The notes below the pieces were generated by a model. It saw nothing but the letters and a program-made list of their open reading frames with translations. It had not been told where the DNA came from and searched no databases. This document shows, in pieces, positions 1-8,176 of a stretch of 28,966 nt of DNA. The DNA is from a virus, in IMG/VR virus record IMGVR_UViG_3300025120_000366, positions 1-28,966 of that record; one strand, written 5' to 3'. A program made the position numbers and the translations under genes. Each line of letters begins with the position of its first letter. Positions within the stretch are counted from its first letter, which is position 1.

Positions 1-55
1 CAATGTGTCGCTTTCCTTAATACAAGTATAAGGTAGAACCAATCAAAAAGTCAAT

Positions 56-877
56 CTACTTTTTTGGTGTGTATGGTGTGTTGGTTAAGTCTTGATTTTG
101 TCTAGTTGACGACGGTTTCATTTGTGCAAGTTCTAACAAGTCATCTCTTATGTTTTGATTTTTCTTTTCGATGTTTAAGATCCTTGTGAACGAGTTGGTT
201 ATTGCCGCTGTGTAATATGCAAATGGATTGTCTGACTTTGATTCATCAAACTGTAAACCAATTTGACTCAGTTGCAACAATGCTTGTGATTGCATTTCAT
301 CGTTTGCTGTGTAACCACGCCAATTGGCTCTGGTAGCATATCTTTTACATAACTTGAGGAACATTCTAGCAAGTTCTGTAGTCATTTTTCCTTTGGGGTG
401 TTCTAGTGGCACACTAAATTTTCCGTTGCTCATGGATCCTACCCAATGTGACTTACCTACACATTTAACTTTTGCAGATGCATCAAATTTGTAATGTTGG
501 AACGGGGGAAAGTTTACTTTCACTCTATGATCTGCTTCTGTTTTTGGTTTGCGTTTACGTCCAGGCTCTAGTGGTATGTGATCATATGTCATTACACGGA
601 ATATTAAATCGTTTTTATCAATCTTTTGCCATTTGACTTCAAATTCTGCTTGTTTTACTTTTTTGTTTATTAGTTTAGCGGCCTCGTATGCCGTCTTCTG
701 CATTTTGGATGCTCGATTACGTTTGGCTTGAGCCACTGTCCTTATGTTGATCTTGTCCAGTGAAGGCACAATGATATCATATTTGTCATATCCTTCTCGT
801 ACAAATGAACAATACGAGTTTTTGCTCTTGTGTATCTGCTTTAGTATGTCTTTGTTGTTGAGGTAATTGACTGGCAT
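56..877 (-). CDS. gp55: T4-type late-transcription sigma factor (gp55-like), with long internal insertion
   Basis: Predicted 273-residue sigma factor for phage late genes. In T4, gp55 binds host RNA polymerase core and recognises the TATAAATA box. Seen here: an N-terminal YLNNKDILKQI stretch resembling the T4 gp55 N-terminus (YVNNKELLQAI), and a C-terminal helical part with RGYTANDEM, QFDESKSDNPFAYYTAAITN and a basic RILNIEKKNQ, which lines up with T4's GYTQSW...[21 protein letters not shown]...KKERK. Between them sit about 130 extra basic residues absent from 185-residue T4 gp55. The chosen start (MPVNYL) matches the T4 N-terminus. A longer reading to 958 adds 27 unlikely residues and would run over the late promoter at 892-899. 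It is transcribed divergently from the tail genes. Identity rests on remembered family motifs, not an alignment. Confidence 0.8.
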   Translation of the reverse strand: MPVNYLNNKDILKQIHKSKNSYCSFVREGYDKYDIIVPSLDKINIRTVAQAKRNRASKMQKTAYEAAKLINKKVKQAEFEVKWQKIDKNDLIFRVMTYDHIPLEPGRKRKPKTEADHRVKVNFPPFQHYKFDASAKVKCVGKSHWVGSMSNGKFSVPLEHPKGKMTTELARMFLKLCKRYATRANWRGYTANDEMQSQALLQLSQIGLQFDESKSDNPFAYYTAAITNSFTRILNIEKKNQNIRDDLLELAQMKPSSTRQNQDLTNTPYTPKK

Positions 878-891
878 AGTGTATCTTTCTA

Positions 892-899
892 TATTTATA
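892..899 (-). promoter_or_regulatory. Late promoter box TATAAATA driving the gp55-like gene
   Basis: The minus strand reads TATAAATA exactly, the T4 late consensus. Only 14 bases separate it from the ATG at 877. With the T4 geometry (start site about 6-7 bases past the box) the leader would be about 8 bases and lacks a good SD (only GAAAG, which overlaps the predicted start site). The late sigma gene thus appears to be under late control itself. Confidence 0.7.
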
Positions 900-969
900 G
901 TATTAAGTGTATGGTATTTGCAATAATTCTGCAACCAAAAAATCAATAATATACGCACATTTTGATTGC

Positions 970-977
970 AATAAATA
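970..977 (+). promoter_or_regulatory. Late promoter box AATAAATA upstream of gp48
   Basis: AATAAATA fits the NATAAATA late motif reported for marine T4-like phages. It ends 7 bases before the ATG at 985, so a transcript with T4 spacing would be leaderless or nearly so. No SD lies between box and ATG. It probably drives the run from gp48 to gp25. Confidence 0.6.
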
Positions 978-984
978 CAGCGTC

Positions 985-1938
985 ATGGCAGAATTAAAAA
1001 ATGCAGGAATGAGAGAACACTTTGCCCATGAGGGTGGGAAGTTCAGTTCGAGTCTAGGCGAAGCACTCGGAGGGTTCAAGGCCGCAACAGGCACTGGATT
1101 CTCAATGGGCAACAAGAGTTCAGCAAGACTAAATCTTGCTAATCTACCTTTGGGTGGAATAATGGGCAACACAGGTAGGACACCTACCCAACCACAAATA
1201 ATCAGTGGCGATGCCGCGGGCGAAAGCGACTGGCGTGTTAAATTGAGCCTGCCACCAGCGGCAACAGGATTCTACAAAGAATCTCCGATCATGGCACCAT
1301 TGGCCGCAACGAATGGTTTGTGTTTTCCGGTCACACCGACTATCATTCTACAACAGAGTGCAAACTATGTGCCACAAGAAGTGACCCACGCAAATTATCC
1401 ATACTACGCATACAACAACAGCAGAGTTGACGCAATGAGTATTATAGGTAATATGCCTGTGCAAAATGCAAGAGAAGGTGCTTACTGGATAGCGGCACTA
1501 CACTTCCTACGTTCAGTGTCCAAGATGTTTTATGGGCCAGGAGAGTCACAGGGCAATCCACCACAGATATTGAGACTGAATGGTTATGGAGAACACATTT
1601 TCAAAGATGTGCCTGTAATTATAGAACAAGTGACCATTGAATTGAGAGAATCGGTTGACTACATTTCTGTTGTGCAAAACAGTGGAGGCGGACCAGAAAC
1701 CAATGCAAACACTCAACAACGAACTAAGTCATCGGGATCCAGCAGACAACCAGGAATCGAACAAGCAAACAATAGAACTCCGACTGGTGCAAACAGTGGG
1801 GGCGTGGTAACTAGGGTACCGACAGATTCAGTTTTCACAGTATTGGTACAACCAGTTTATTCACGCAAGAAAATAAAAGAAAAGTTCAACTTGAAAGATT
1901 TTGCTAACGGCACATTGGCCAAGGACGGATTTATTTAA
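985..1938 (+). CDS. gp48: Baseplate tail tube cap protein, gp48-like
   Basis: 317-residue structural protein, close to the 364 residues of T4 gp48. In T4 it sits between the baseplate hub and the first tube ring and nucleates tube polymerisation with gp54. Visible: a Gly/Ala-rich N-terminus (KFSSSLGEALGGFKAATG), a tube-type core with DWRVKLSLP, GLCFPVTPTIILQQSANY and HANYPYYAYNNSRVD, a helix (GAYWIAALHFLRSVSKMFYG), then a Gly/Asn/Thr-rich loop (about residues 232-275) and a basic C-terminus. The start MAELKN is chosen because the longer reading from 907 would overlap the late promoter and the divergent gene's leader. T4 gp54 is a related fold, so gp54 is the alternative. The stop overlaps the next start (TAATG), which suggests translational coupling. 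Confidence 0.75.
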   Translation: MAELKNAGMREHFAHEGGKFSSSLGEALGGFKAATGTGFSMGNKSSARLNLANLPLGGIMGNTGRTPTQPQIISGDAAGESDWRVKLSLPPAATGFYKESPIMAPLAATNGLCFPVTPTIILQQSANYVPQEVTHANYPYYAYNNSRVDAMSIIGNMPVQNAREGAYWIAALHFLRSVSKMFYGPGESQGNPPQILRLNGYGEHIFKDVPVIIEQVTIELRESVDYISVVQNSGGGPETNANTQQRTKSSGSSRQPGIEQANNRTPTGANSGGVVTRVPTDSVFTVLVQPVYSRKKIKEKFNLKDFANGTLAKDGFI

Positions 1939-2237
1939 TGGCCAAGTACGCATCATCATCACCATATGCAAGTACGTCACAGGGTAGTGGTTATCTTGGC
2001 ATATATCAACCACGCTCATTTGATTTCAATAACGATGACATCGAATACAGCATCGATAAGTTTTACAGTCTACGCCCAGACTTACTGGCACATGACTTGT
2101 ATGGCAACACCAAACTATGGTGGGTGTTCAGTGTGAGAAATCCAGACACACTCAAAGATCCTTTGAACGACTTTGTAGAGGGCACCATCATAAGAATACC
2201 AAGACAGGATGACATCGACGCAGGCCTAGGAGCATAA
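1938..2237 (+). CDS. gp53: Baseplate wedge subunit, gp53-like
   Basis: 99-residue protein. In T4, gp53 (196 residues) joins the wedge late and helps clamp wedges around the hub. The recognisable core is YSLRPDLLAHDLYGNTKLWW followed by VFSVRN, then a conserved DPLNDFVEGTIIRIP ending. This is the LysM-like half typical of short gp53 proteins in phage tails, where the protein binds neighbouring subunits rather than cell wall. The ATG overlaps the gp48 stop by one base, and AAGGAcGGA lies 9-17 bases upstream inside gp48. The hub gene starts one base after the stop, with TAGGAG (2227-2232) inside gp53 as its SD. Confident from motif and position. Confidence 0.82.
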   Translation: MAKYASSSPYASTSQGSGYLGIYQPRSFDFNNDDIEYSIDKFYSLRPDLLAHDLYGNTKLWWVFSVRNPDTLKDPLNDFVEGTIIRIPRQDDIDAGLGA

Positions 2238-2238
2238 C

Positions 2239-5200
2239 ATGGCACCCATAGTTGCAGTACCAGTCTATTATGTAGGCGCATTTGCTTTCACTTCACTGGC
2301 GGCCGCCTACGCATATATTAAAAGTGGTGAACTCAAAGACACTGCCGCTGATGCATACAATTACATCACAGGTAATGAGACAGAACTGACCACACTGGAA
2401 GAATTAGGCTATGGCGAGGTAACGGAAAAGAAAGATTGGAGCAAGTCATATTATACTGATGGCAGTGCGACAAACTCGGACATCAAAGCAAACAAAAAAT
2501 ACGTAGAGACGCAGAGCAATCACAGAAATGTTTTCACAGGGGAGCAAACTATTCCTGTGGATCAACCAATAATCAAACTGGACCAAAAAACTTTCGAAGC
2601 ACCCGAGGTAAAGACACAACTAAATGATCTTGTGAAATTAGAGAATCAAAAATCAGTAATGATCAAAAACAAGGAATGGGACAAACTGCCCACACAAAAT
2701 AAAACTGTATACAACAATCAAATAGCACAGAAGGAACAGAAGATAGCGAACCACATCAGGCAGGTGAACACACCTACAGTGACAGATGGAGTAAAAGTCA
2801 CTCAAAAAACTGCACCAACAGTAACCCAAAATACTTATTCGGGCAGTGTTACACAAAAAACTGCACCAGTGGTAGAAACCAAACCACTGGTCAATGCACC
2901 AAATGTGAAAGAAAGTTTGGTCGTTAACCAAGCGGCCGGACAAACCGCCATCAAAACTAAAACATTCGACACACCACAAACCAAGACATTCACAGGAGAG
3001 AACAAGGTGGCAGAAGCCGGAGTGGCACAGAGTGCCACAGGCACACCTGAGTATGGCAACACACAGGCACCACCGGGGTTCCTAGAAACTCCTGTGCAAA
3101 TAGATGACAACAAAGATGTGTCGGTAGGCACAACTGGCGAATCAGATGTGGTGGAAGGCACTAAAACAGCACAAAAGAAAAGAAAACAAAAGACAGTGAT
3201 GTCCACAAGAAATGTTGGTGAAAATTTATTGTACGGATTAGAACCGTCGACATACGAATTCCAATTATCAGCACTGACAAAGACACAATATGCATCTGGA
3301 AACTTCGGTGTGTGGTCAAACAGAAGAATTATTATTAAGACAAGTGGACTGCCCGAATCAGGACCGCAACTGGCACCTGGGTCGCAACTCAACTATCACG
3401 TAAGGAATATGCAACTGAACAGTACTATTGGTCTAAATTCTGCTACTGTCACATCAAATGTGCACCAAATGGAATTCACTATATTTGAACCATTTGGAGC
3501 ATCGCTATTAGATGACTTGCATGACGCCGCTGTGCAGGCAGGACATTCGAATTACTTGCAAGGTATCTACCTGTTGAAACTTAAATTTTATGGCATGGAC
3601 GACGAAGGCAAACCATCAGACTCTGGTGTTGTAAAATATTTTCCGCTGAAGATAGTTAACTGCCAATTTAATGTCACAGGTGGCGGAACGGAATACAATT
3701 TCTCAGCAGTGCCATACAATGCCAACGCACTGACAGATAACAGGGCAAAGATTATACAACCAATTAATCTCAAAGGAGCCACAGTAGGAGAATTGCTGTA
3801 CAATCTACAGGATCAATTGAATGAACAGCCTAAGATAAAAAATAATAAAGAAGGCTATGATCTTAAAATTGTTGGCAAACCTTTCAAATACGGCACCACA
3901 CCAGGACAAGAAGATACAAACATTGAAGGATACAACACTGGATTGTATGAGGGAAATACCGTATCAGGTCAAGTACCATTCTCAGACATACTGCTCACTG
4001 GTGGAGGCGCAGATTCTAAATTGGCGATAGAATTGTTCAAATCGACAATGAACCATGACGCATTTTCTAGTTCTGCCAACAAAGTTAGTTTTGATCTCAA
4101 TGCAGAAGGAAAACTTAACACCGAAGTCAACAATGATCAAGGGTTTGGCAATCTAAACAAAGTTAAATTTAATGACAATTACGGCACTAGAGTCTACACC
4201 TACAACACAGGTACACCGATCTTAAGTATTATACAGGCCATAATCGATTCGAGTGATTACATCATGCGTCAGTTCAAGACAGATGAAACTATGAACGTAG
4301 ATGTAAATTCATATGGCGAAGTTCCATGGTACAAGATCGATTACAAATGGATCACTGCCAACAAGAGTAAAACGCCGAACAAGTTCATCGTTCGCCCATA
4401 CTGGGTTGACCAATATGTTGCATTGCCTAATTCAGATCCCAGCGTAAAAATAAACATCAAGGAAGTTGGCAGGGAATACGATTACATTTACACAGGCAAG
4501 AATAGGGACATACTCAATTTTGATCTGCAATACAATTTTGCTTTCTTTGCCGCCGCGGCCGCACAGGACGACAAGACACCAGGTAGCACCAACGATAAAC
4601 TATCAAAGAGTGAAGTGCTGACTAAACAGTATGGCACAGGAGAAAGTGAAGAAGGAGACAAGGCAGTTGACAAAGGACTTGCAGTAGTAGAAACAAAAGA
4701 GAGTGATGTAGATGGTAAGTCAGAAACACAAGGTGGCGAGCGTGGAGCGGTGCCTGGGTATAAGACTGCATCAATAATTAAGAAACAACTGTCAGACCCA
4801 CAGGCAGATTTGATCAATCTAGAATTGGACATACTGGGCGATCCATACTATCTGGTACAAGAAGATTTTAATCCAAACGTATTGCCACGCAGTGAGGCAA
4901 ACGCATACGAACTGGAGGATGGATCCATCGACGCTAACAACGGACAGGTTTACGTGAAAGTTAATTTCAAGACTCCAACAGATATCGATGATGAGACAGG
5001 ACTGATGGCAGGCCTACAAGGTAGTGGCAAGTATGACACGGCATTCTTTGGTGGTTTTTACAGACTGATATCAGTCACTAGCAATTTCGAGGAAGGCAGA
5101 TTCACACAGCAACTGGGCATGGTGAGATGTAGGCACCAAGCACTAGAACAACCAAAGGCACAAGAAACTGGCATGACGAACGGAGTAGCAGGAGGGCAGG

Positions 5201-6003
5201 GTGTAGCACCAGCCGCCGGCGGCACATTTGAGACAGGCAGTACCACACAGGTAGACACGCCGACAGAGGCGACAATCAAAAGTGGCTTGTACATTAATCA
5301 GATCGTAAGGATGTTGAATAGCGGAGCAGGTGAGACCACGTCCAGTGACACAGCATCAACCAATTCAGGCGGCACAGCGGCCGACCAAAGTAATTACAGC
5401 AACAACGCAGACAATGTGTTGGCATCCAACAACGACCGCACACACACGCAGACCAGCACAGTGACTGGACTGTCAACTAATAACGCAGGGTTGGATTCAA
5501 TAAACAATCCGTTGTCTCCTAATCAAGGCATAGGCGACACATTCGGTCCGGCAGGTGCAAGTGTGGCCACAAGCACCACAACAACACAAGTGGGCAACAG
5601 GACGGTCACTGAAACAACAGAGATAGAAGGCAATAAAAAAGTTAAGAAGGTAACACAAGAAACTACGACTGGAGGAGAGGTCACTGAAGTGATCTCCGAA
5701 GAGAAGACCTCCGGCACCGACAAATACGGTGGACTGACCAAAGAGGAATATTACGAAGGCAAAACGCTGGTGGGATTAGATCAATCCACAGGATTAACTC
5801 TAGTGGATGTGAGTGTATCAGATGCGGCGACAAGAGGTTTCCTTAGGGTGCAAGATGAATGTAAAGAGTCTGGTGGAGGAAGATCTGAATGTCGCAAAAA
5901 AGCCTATGAATGGAAAGTAGAAAACGGTTATGCAACTAAAACTGAGTCGGGCAGGTACCAGAATACATACGAAGTAGGTGATAGAACAAGAGAAGTAAGA
6001 TAA
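2239..6003 (+). CDS. Large virion structural protein in the hub slot, putative gp27-type baseplate hub
   Basis: 1254 residues between gp53 and the gp5 spike. Residues 2-28 are hydrophobic (VAVPVYYVGAFAFTSLAAAY), able to form one membrane segment. Residues 30-320 are low-complexity, rich in Thr, Lys, Gln and Val, with two VTQKTAP repeats. The ordered core, about 325-970, starts near NVGENLLYGLEPSTYEFQL and ends near GFYRLISVTSNFEEGRFTQQ; its LDILGDPYYLVQEDF and VKVNFKTP stretches resemble hub proteins that carry the spike. Residues 970-1254 are Thr/Ser/Gly-rich with a charged last 90 residues. T4 gp27 is 391 residues, so this would be three times larger. The hub role is inferred from position and late-core motifs. 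A tape-measure role is unlikely because long coiled-coil runs are absent. SD TAGGAG at 2227-2232. Confidence 0.55.
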   Translation: MAPIVAVPVYYVGAFAFTSLAAAYAYIKSGELKDTAADAYNYITGNETELTTLEELGYGEVTEKKDWSKSYYTDGSATNSDIKANKKYVETQSNHRNVFTGEQTIPVDQPIIKLDQKTFEAPEVKTQLNDLVKLENQKSVMIKNKEWDKLPTQNKTVYNNQIAQKEQKIANHIRQVNTPTVTDGVKVTQKTAPTVTQNTYSGSVTQKTAPVVETKPLVNAPNVKESLVVNQAAGQTAIKTKTFDTPQTKTFTGENKVAEAGVAQSATGTPEYGNTQAPPGFLETPVQIDDNKDVSVGTTGESDVVEGTKTAQKKRKQKTVMSTRNVGENLLYGLEPSTYEFQLSALTKTQYASGNFGVWSNRRIIIKTSGLPESGPQLAPGSQLNYHVRNMQLNSTIGLNSATVTSNVHQMEFTIFEPFGASLLDDLHDAAVQAGHSNYLQGIYLLKLKFYGMDDEGKPSDSGVVKYFPLKIVNCQFNVTGGGTEYNFSAVPYNANALTDNRAKIIQPINLKGATVGELLYNLQDQLNEQPKIKNNKEGYDLKIVGKPFKYGTTPGQEDTNIEGYNTGLYEGNTVSGQVPFSDILLTGGGADSKLAIELFKSTMNHDAFSSSANKVSFDLNAEGKLNTEVNNDQGFGNLNKVKFNDNYGTRVYTYNTGTPILSIIQAIIDSSDYIMRQFKTDETMNVDVNSYGEVPWYKIDYKWITANKSKTPNKFIVRPYWVDQYVALPNSDPSVKINIKEVGREYDYIYTGKNRDILNFDLQYNFAFFAAAAAQDDKTPGSTNDKLSKSEVLTKQYGTGESEEGDKAVDKGLAVVETKESDVDGKSETQGGERGAVPGYKTASIIKKQLSDPQADLINLELDILGDPYYLVQEDFNPNVLPRSEANAYELEDGSIDANNGQVYVKVNFKTPTDIDDETGLMAGLQGSGKYDTAFFGGFYRLISVTSNFEEGRFTQQLGMVRCRHQALEQPKAQETGMTNGVAGGQGVAPAAGGTFETGSTTQVDTPTEATIKSGLYINQIVRMLNSGAGETTSSDTASTNSGGTAADQSNYSNNADNVLASNNDRTHTQTSTVTGLSTNNAGLDSINNPLSPNQGIGDTFGPAGASVATSTTTTQVGNRTVTETTEIEGNKKVKKVTQETTTGGEVTEVISEEKTSGTDKYGGLTKEEYYEGKTLVGLDQSTGLTLVDVSVSDAATRGFLRVQDECKESGGGRSECRKKAYEWKVENGYATKTESGRYQNTYEVGDRTREVR
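2797..2868 (+). repeat. Two copies of a 21-base repeat encoding VTQKTAP
   Basis: Copies at 2797-2817 and 2848-2868 differ at two third-codon positions and encode VTQKTAP twice in the disordered N-terminal part of the hub-slot protein. The spacing is 51 bases. It looks like a decayed in-frame duplication; partly similar VT-Q-T stretches lie between the copies. Confidence 0.6.
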
Positions 6004-7892
6004 TGGCAACAGAGAAATTCACTTCCAAACCAAGCAGAGACTTTATAACGCCAGGCAATCGTGTGGCCAGCCACGCACTGTACATAGGCAAAGTCAAAAA
6101 CACCACAGACCAAGAACGCAACGGCAGGGTCAAAGTGTTTGTTGGAGCATTCGGTGGACAGGAAGCCAATCCTGACACATGGATCACAGTCAGATATTTG
6201 ACACCATTCTACGGAGTCACACCAGGCAATCTCACAAAGCCTGGCAGTAAGGACTGGAGTGACTCACAAAAGTCATATGGAATGTGGATGCCACCACCCG
6301 ACATAGAAACTCAATGTGCAGTGATGTTCGAAGAGGGTGATCTCAGCAGGGGTTACATCATAGGATATCCGATAGACCTGTACATGAACAACATGTTACC
6401 GGGCAATCCGTCCACTAGGTTAAAGGAAGTAGACGAAGATAGTGCAGACTATGACTCAGAACTGATACAAGAAAAAATTAGTGCTACACCTACAACAGAA
6501 TACAACAAAGCAGAATCTGTGAGGACGACTCCGGACACCACTAGAAAGCCAGTGCATCCATTTGTGGACAGGCTGATCGAACAAGGGTTGGCCAACGACA
6601 ATGTAAGAGGCAACACATCATCTTCCGCAAGGAGAGAATCGCCATCACAGGTGTTTGGAATTTCAACTCCTGGACCGGTTGATTTGTTTGGGCAGATATC
6701 TAACAATCCAGATGTAGGTAACCTTCATGGTGCCATACAAGACAAGGACGGCAGAGTAATCAAAAGAGCAAACTCAAGACAAGGTGGACACACATTTGTC
6801 ATGGATGACGGAACACCACAGGAAAACGTAAACAACCAAACACAGGGAGTCAAAACCAACGAACTTATAAGATTAAGGACACGCACAGGACATCAGATAG
6901 TGATGCATGACACAGAAGGTTTGATTTACATCGGCTCCGCGGACGGCAAGTCATGGATGGAATTCACCAAAGACGGCAAAATAGATATATTCGCCGGCGA
7001 CTCTGTGAGTGTGCATACGAAACAGGATTTCAACTTCAGGGCAGACAGAGATGTCAACGTTGAAGCAGGCAGGAACATCAATATGAAAGCGGCAGGCACA
7101 ACCAGAACTGACATCAATGCTTATCATGATCCTAGTATTGACAAGGTCAGCACAGGCGCAATCAGATTAGAATCTGCAGGCGAGACGCACATCAAAGCAA
7201 AAGGTGAAGGAAGGATCGAAGTAAACCAAGATTTCAAAATGGAATCGTTGCGTGGCCATGTAGATATCCGTGCATCGCAGATAGGATCTCAAGGTCCTGC
7301 AGGAGTAGTGATACAACGTAAAGATGTGAGGATACATGCCACAGGTGATGTAGATGTGTTGGCAGGAAATATTTTAAACCAAGATGACAGTCTTACATCA
7401 AACATCAACTTACAAGCAGTCACTGACGCAGACAGTGTGGTGGGTAATTTTAATTTGAAAACCACAGGCAAGGTAAATGTGGATAGTGTGGGAGACACCT
7501 CATTGAAGAGCACTGCAAAACTGCAAGTTTCGAATGCAGGAACAGACATAGATGGTGGCACAATTAACTTAAATTCAGGCACAGTAGCAATAACCACAGC
7601 AGGAGCATCAGCAACAGCAGACCAGGCAACCATAGAACCGTTGCAGGTGCACAAATTACCAAACACAGATGAACAGTTTGTATTTCCTTATCGTACAGAT
7701 TCGAGAGCAGTCACCGCCAATGGCAAAAAACTACAACTAAGATCAATTATGAAGAGGGTGCCTGTTCATGAAGAATGGTCATTACATGAAGATAAGGTTA
7801 GGAGCCTTGTTACTCGTGACAGAACAGACAGAGAATATTTAGAACCACTCAAAGACAAAAAGTCAGCAAATGACCTGAGCACAAGGACGTAA
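6003..7892 (+). CDS. gp5: Baseplate central spike, gp5-like, OB-fold plus beta-helix, no lysozyme domain seen
   Basis: 629-residue needle protein; T4 gp5 is 575. Residues 1-140 form the OB-fold region: GRVKVFVGAFGG, TVRYLTPFYG, SYGMWMPPPDIETQCAVMFE and GDLSRGYIIGYPID. Residues 140-240 are a polar linker with NTSSSARRESPSQVFGISTP. Residues 280-540 carry the repeated short strands of a VgrG/gp5 beta-helix, such as KIDIFAGDSVSVHTK, DVNVEAGRNINMKAAG and DVRIHATGDVDVLAG. The C-terminus ends with a MKRVPVHEEWSLHEDK motif. T4 gp5 has a lysozyme domain between OB-fold and helix; here only about 100 linker residues are present and no E-D-T lysozyme motif is visible. It starts on the TAATG overlap with the hub-slot gene. 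The PAAR protein that should cap the needle follows 7 bases later. Confidence 0.85.
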   Translation: MATEKFTSKPSRDFITPGNRVASHALYIGKVKNTTDQERNGRVKVFVGAFGGQEANPDTWITVRYLTPFYGVTPGNLTKPGSKDWSDSQKSYGMWMPPPDIETQCAVMFEEGDLSRGYIIGYPIDLYMNNMLPGNPSTRLKEVDEDSADYDSELIQEKISATPTTEYNKAESVRTTPDTTRKPVHPFVDRLIEQGLANDNVRGNTSSSARRESPSQVFGISTPGPVDLFGQISNNPDVGNLHGAIQDKDGRVIKRANSRQGGHTFVMDDGTPQENVNNQTQGVKTNELIRLRTRTGHQIVMHDTEGLIYIGSADGKSWMEFTKDGKIDIFAGDSVSVHTKQDFNFRADRDVNVEAGRNINMKAAGTTRTDINAYHDPSIDKVSTGAIRLESAGETHIKAKGEGRIEVNQDFKMESLRGHVDIRASQIGSQGPAGVVIQRKDVRIHATGDVDVLAGNILNQDDSLTSNINLQAVTDADSVVGNFNLKTTGKVNVDSVGDTSLKSTAKLQVSNAGTDIDGGTINLNSGTVAITTAGASATADQATIEPLQVHKLPNTDEQFVFPYRTDSRAVTANGKKLQLRSIMKRVPVHEEWSLHEDKVRSLVTRDRTDREYLEPLKDKKSANDLSTRT

Positions 7893-7899
7893 ATACAGT

Positions 7900-8175
7900 A
7901 TGCCAGCAATAACAAAAATAGGAGTAAGCAACATATCGGGAGGCACACTAGCCAACGGACAAGTTAATAATGTGCTTGTAAATGGAGCACCTATTAATGT
8001 TAAAGGTGACGGGCCACATGTTGGCCATGGCATAGGCATACATGCCGCACCGATGAGCACTGCAGACAGTTCAAGCACTGTGAAGGCAGGAGGAAAGTTT
8101 GTGATAAGAGAAGGCGACAACGCAAATTGTGGACATCCGCATGCGGCGGGATCCGGAGATTCAAACGCAGGGTAA
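7900..8175 (+). CDS. PAAR-type spike tip protein (gp5.4-like)
   Basis: 91-residue protein expected to cap the gp5 beta-helix as a sharp, metal-stabilised cone; T4 has gp5.4 in this role. Visible features: an N-terminal PAITKIG and GGT, GPHVGHGIGIHAAPM with three His, then VIREGDNANCGHPHAAGSGD with one Cys and two His. PAAR proteins hold one metal by three His and one Cys, so the ligand set is available here, although the literal Pro-Ala-Ala-Arg motif is replaced. It lies between spike and gp25. A gTAAATA element at 7889-7895 resembles a weak late box but breaks the consensus. SD-like AAGGA at 7883-7887. It is the last GC-rich gene of this block. Confidence 0.8.
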   Translation: MPAITKIGVSNISGGTLANGQVNNVLVNGAPINVKGDGPHVGHGIGIHAAPMSTADSSSTVKAGGKFVIREGDNANCGHPHAAGSGDSNAG

Positions 8176-8176
8176 A

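Noticed and set aside
15-33. Imperfect inverted repeat CCTTA...TAAGG downstream of the gp55-like gene, possible terminator
   Set aside because: Only five paired bases plus a bulged inner stem, AT-rich and without a T-run on the minus-strand side.
878-958. N-terminal extension of the minus-strand gp55-like frame to an ATG at 958
   Set aside because: The added residues do not resemble gp55, and the extension would place the TATAAATA box inside the coding region.
907-984. Upstream ATG at 907 for gp48
   Set aside because: It would place the AATAAATA box inside the gene; MAELKN at 985 begins the family-like sequence.
2300-5400. Several GC-palindromic clusters such as GCGGCCGC in the hub-slot gene
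   Set aside because: They encode Ala-rich stretches in frame and fit the higher GC of this gene; no spacing pattern suggests a site or origin.
7889-7895. GTAAATA in front of the PAAR gene as another late promoter
   Set aside because: It breaks the NATAAATA consensus at the invariant A, and the gene can be read from the upstream operon.
8129-8176. Upstream ATG at 8129 for gp25
   Set aside because: It overlaps the PAAR gene out of frame; the ATG at 8177 directly after the PAAR stop fits the packing of neighbouring genes.
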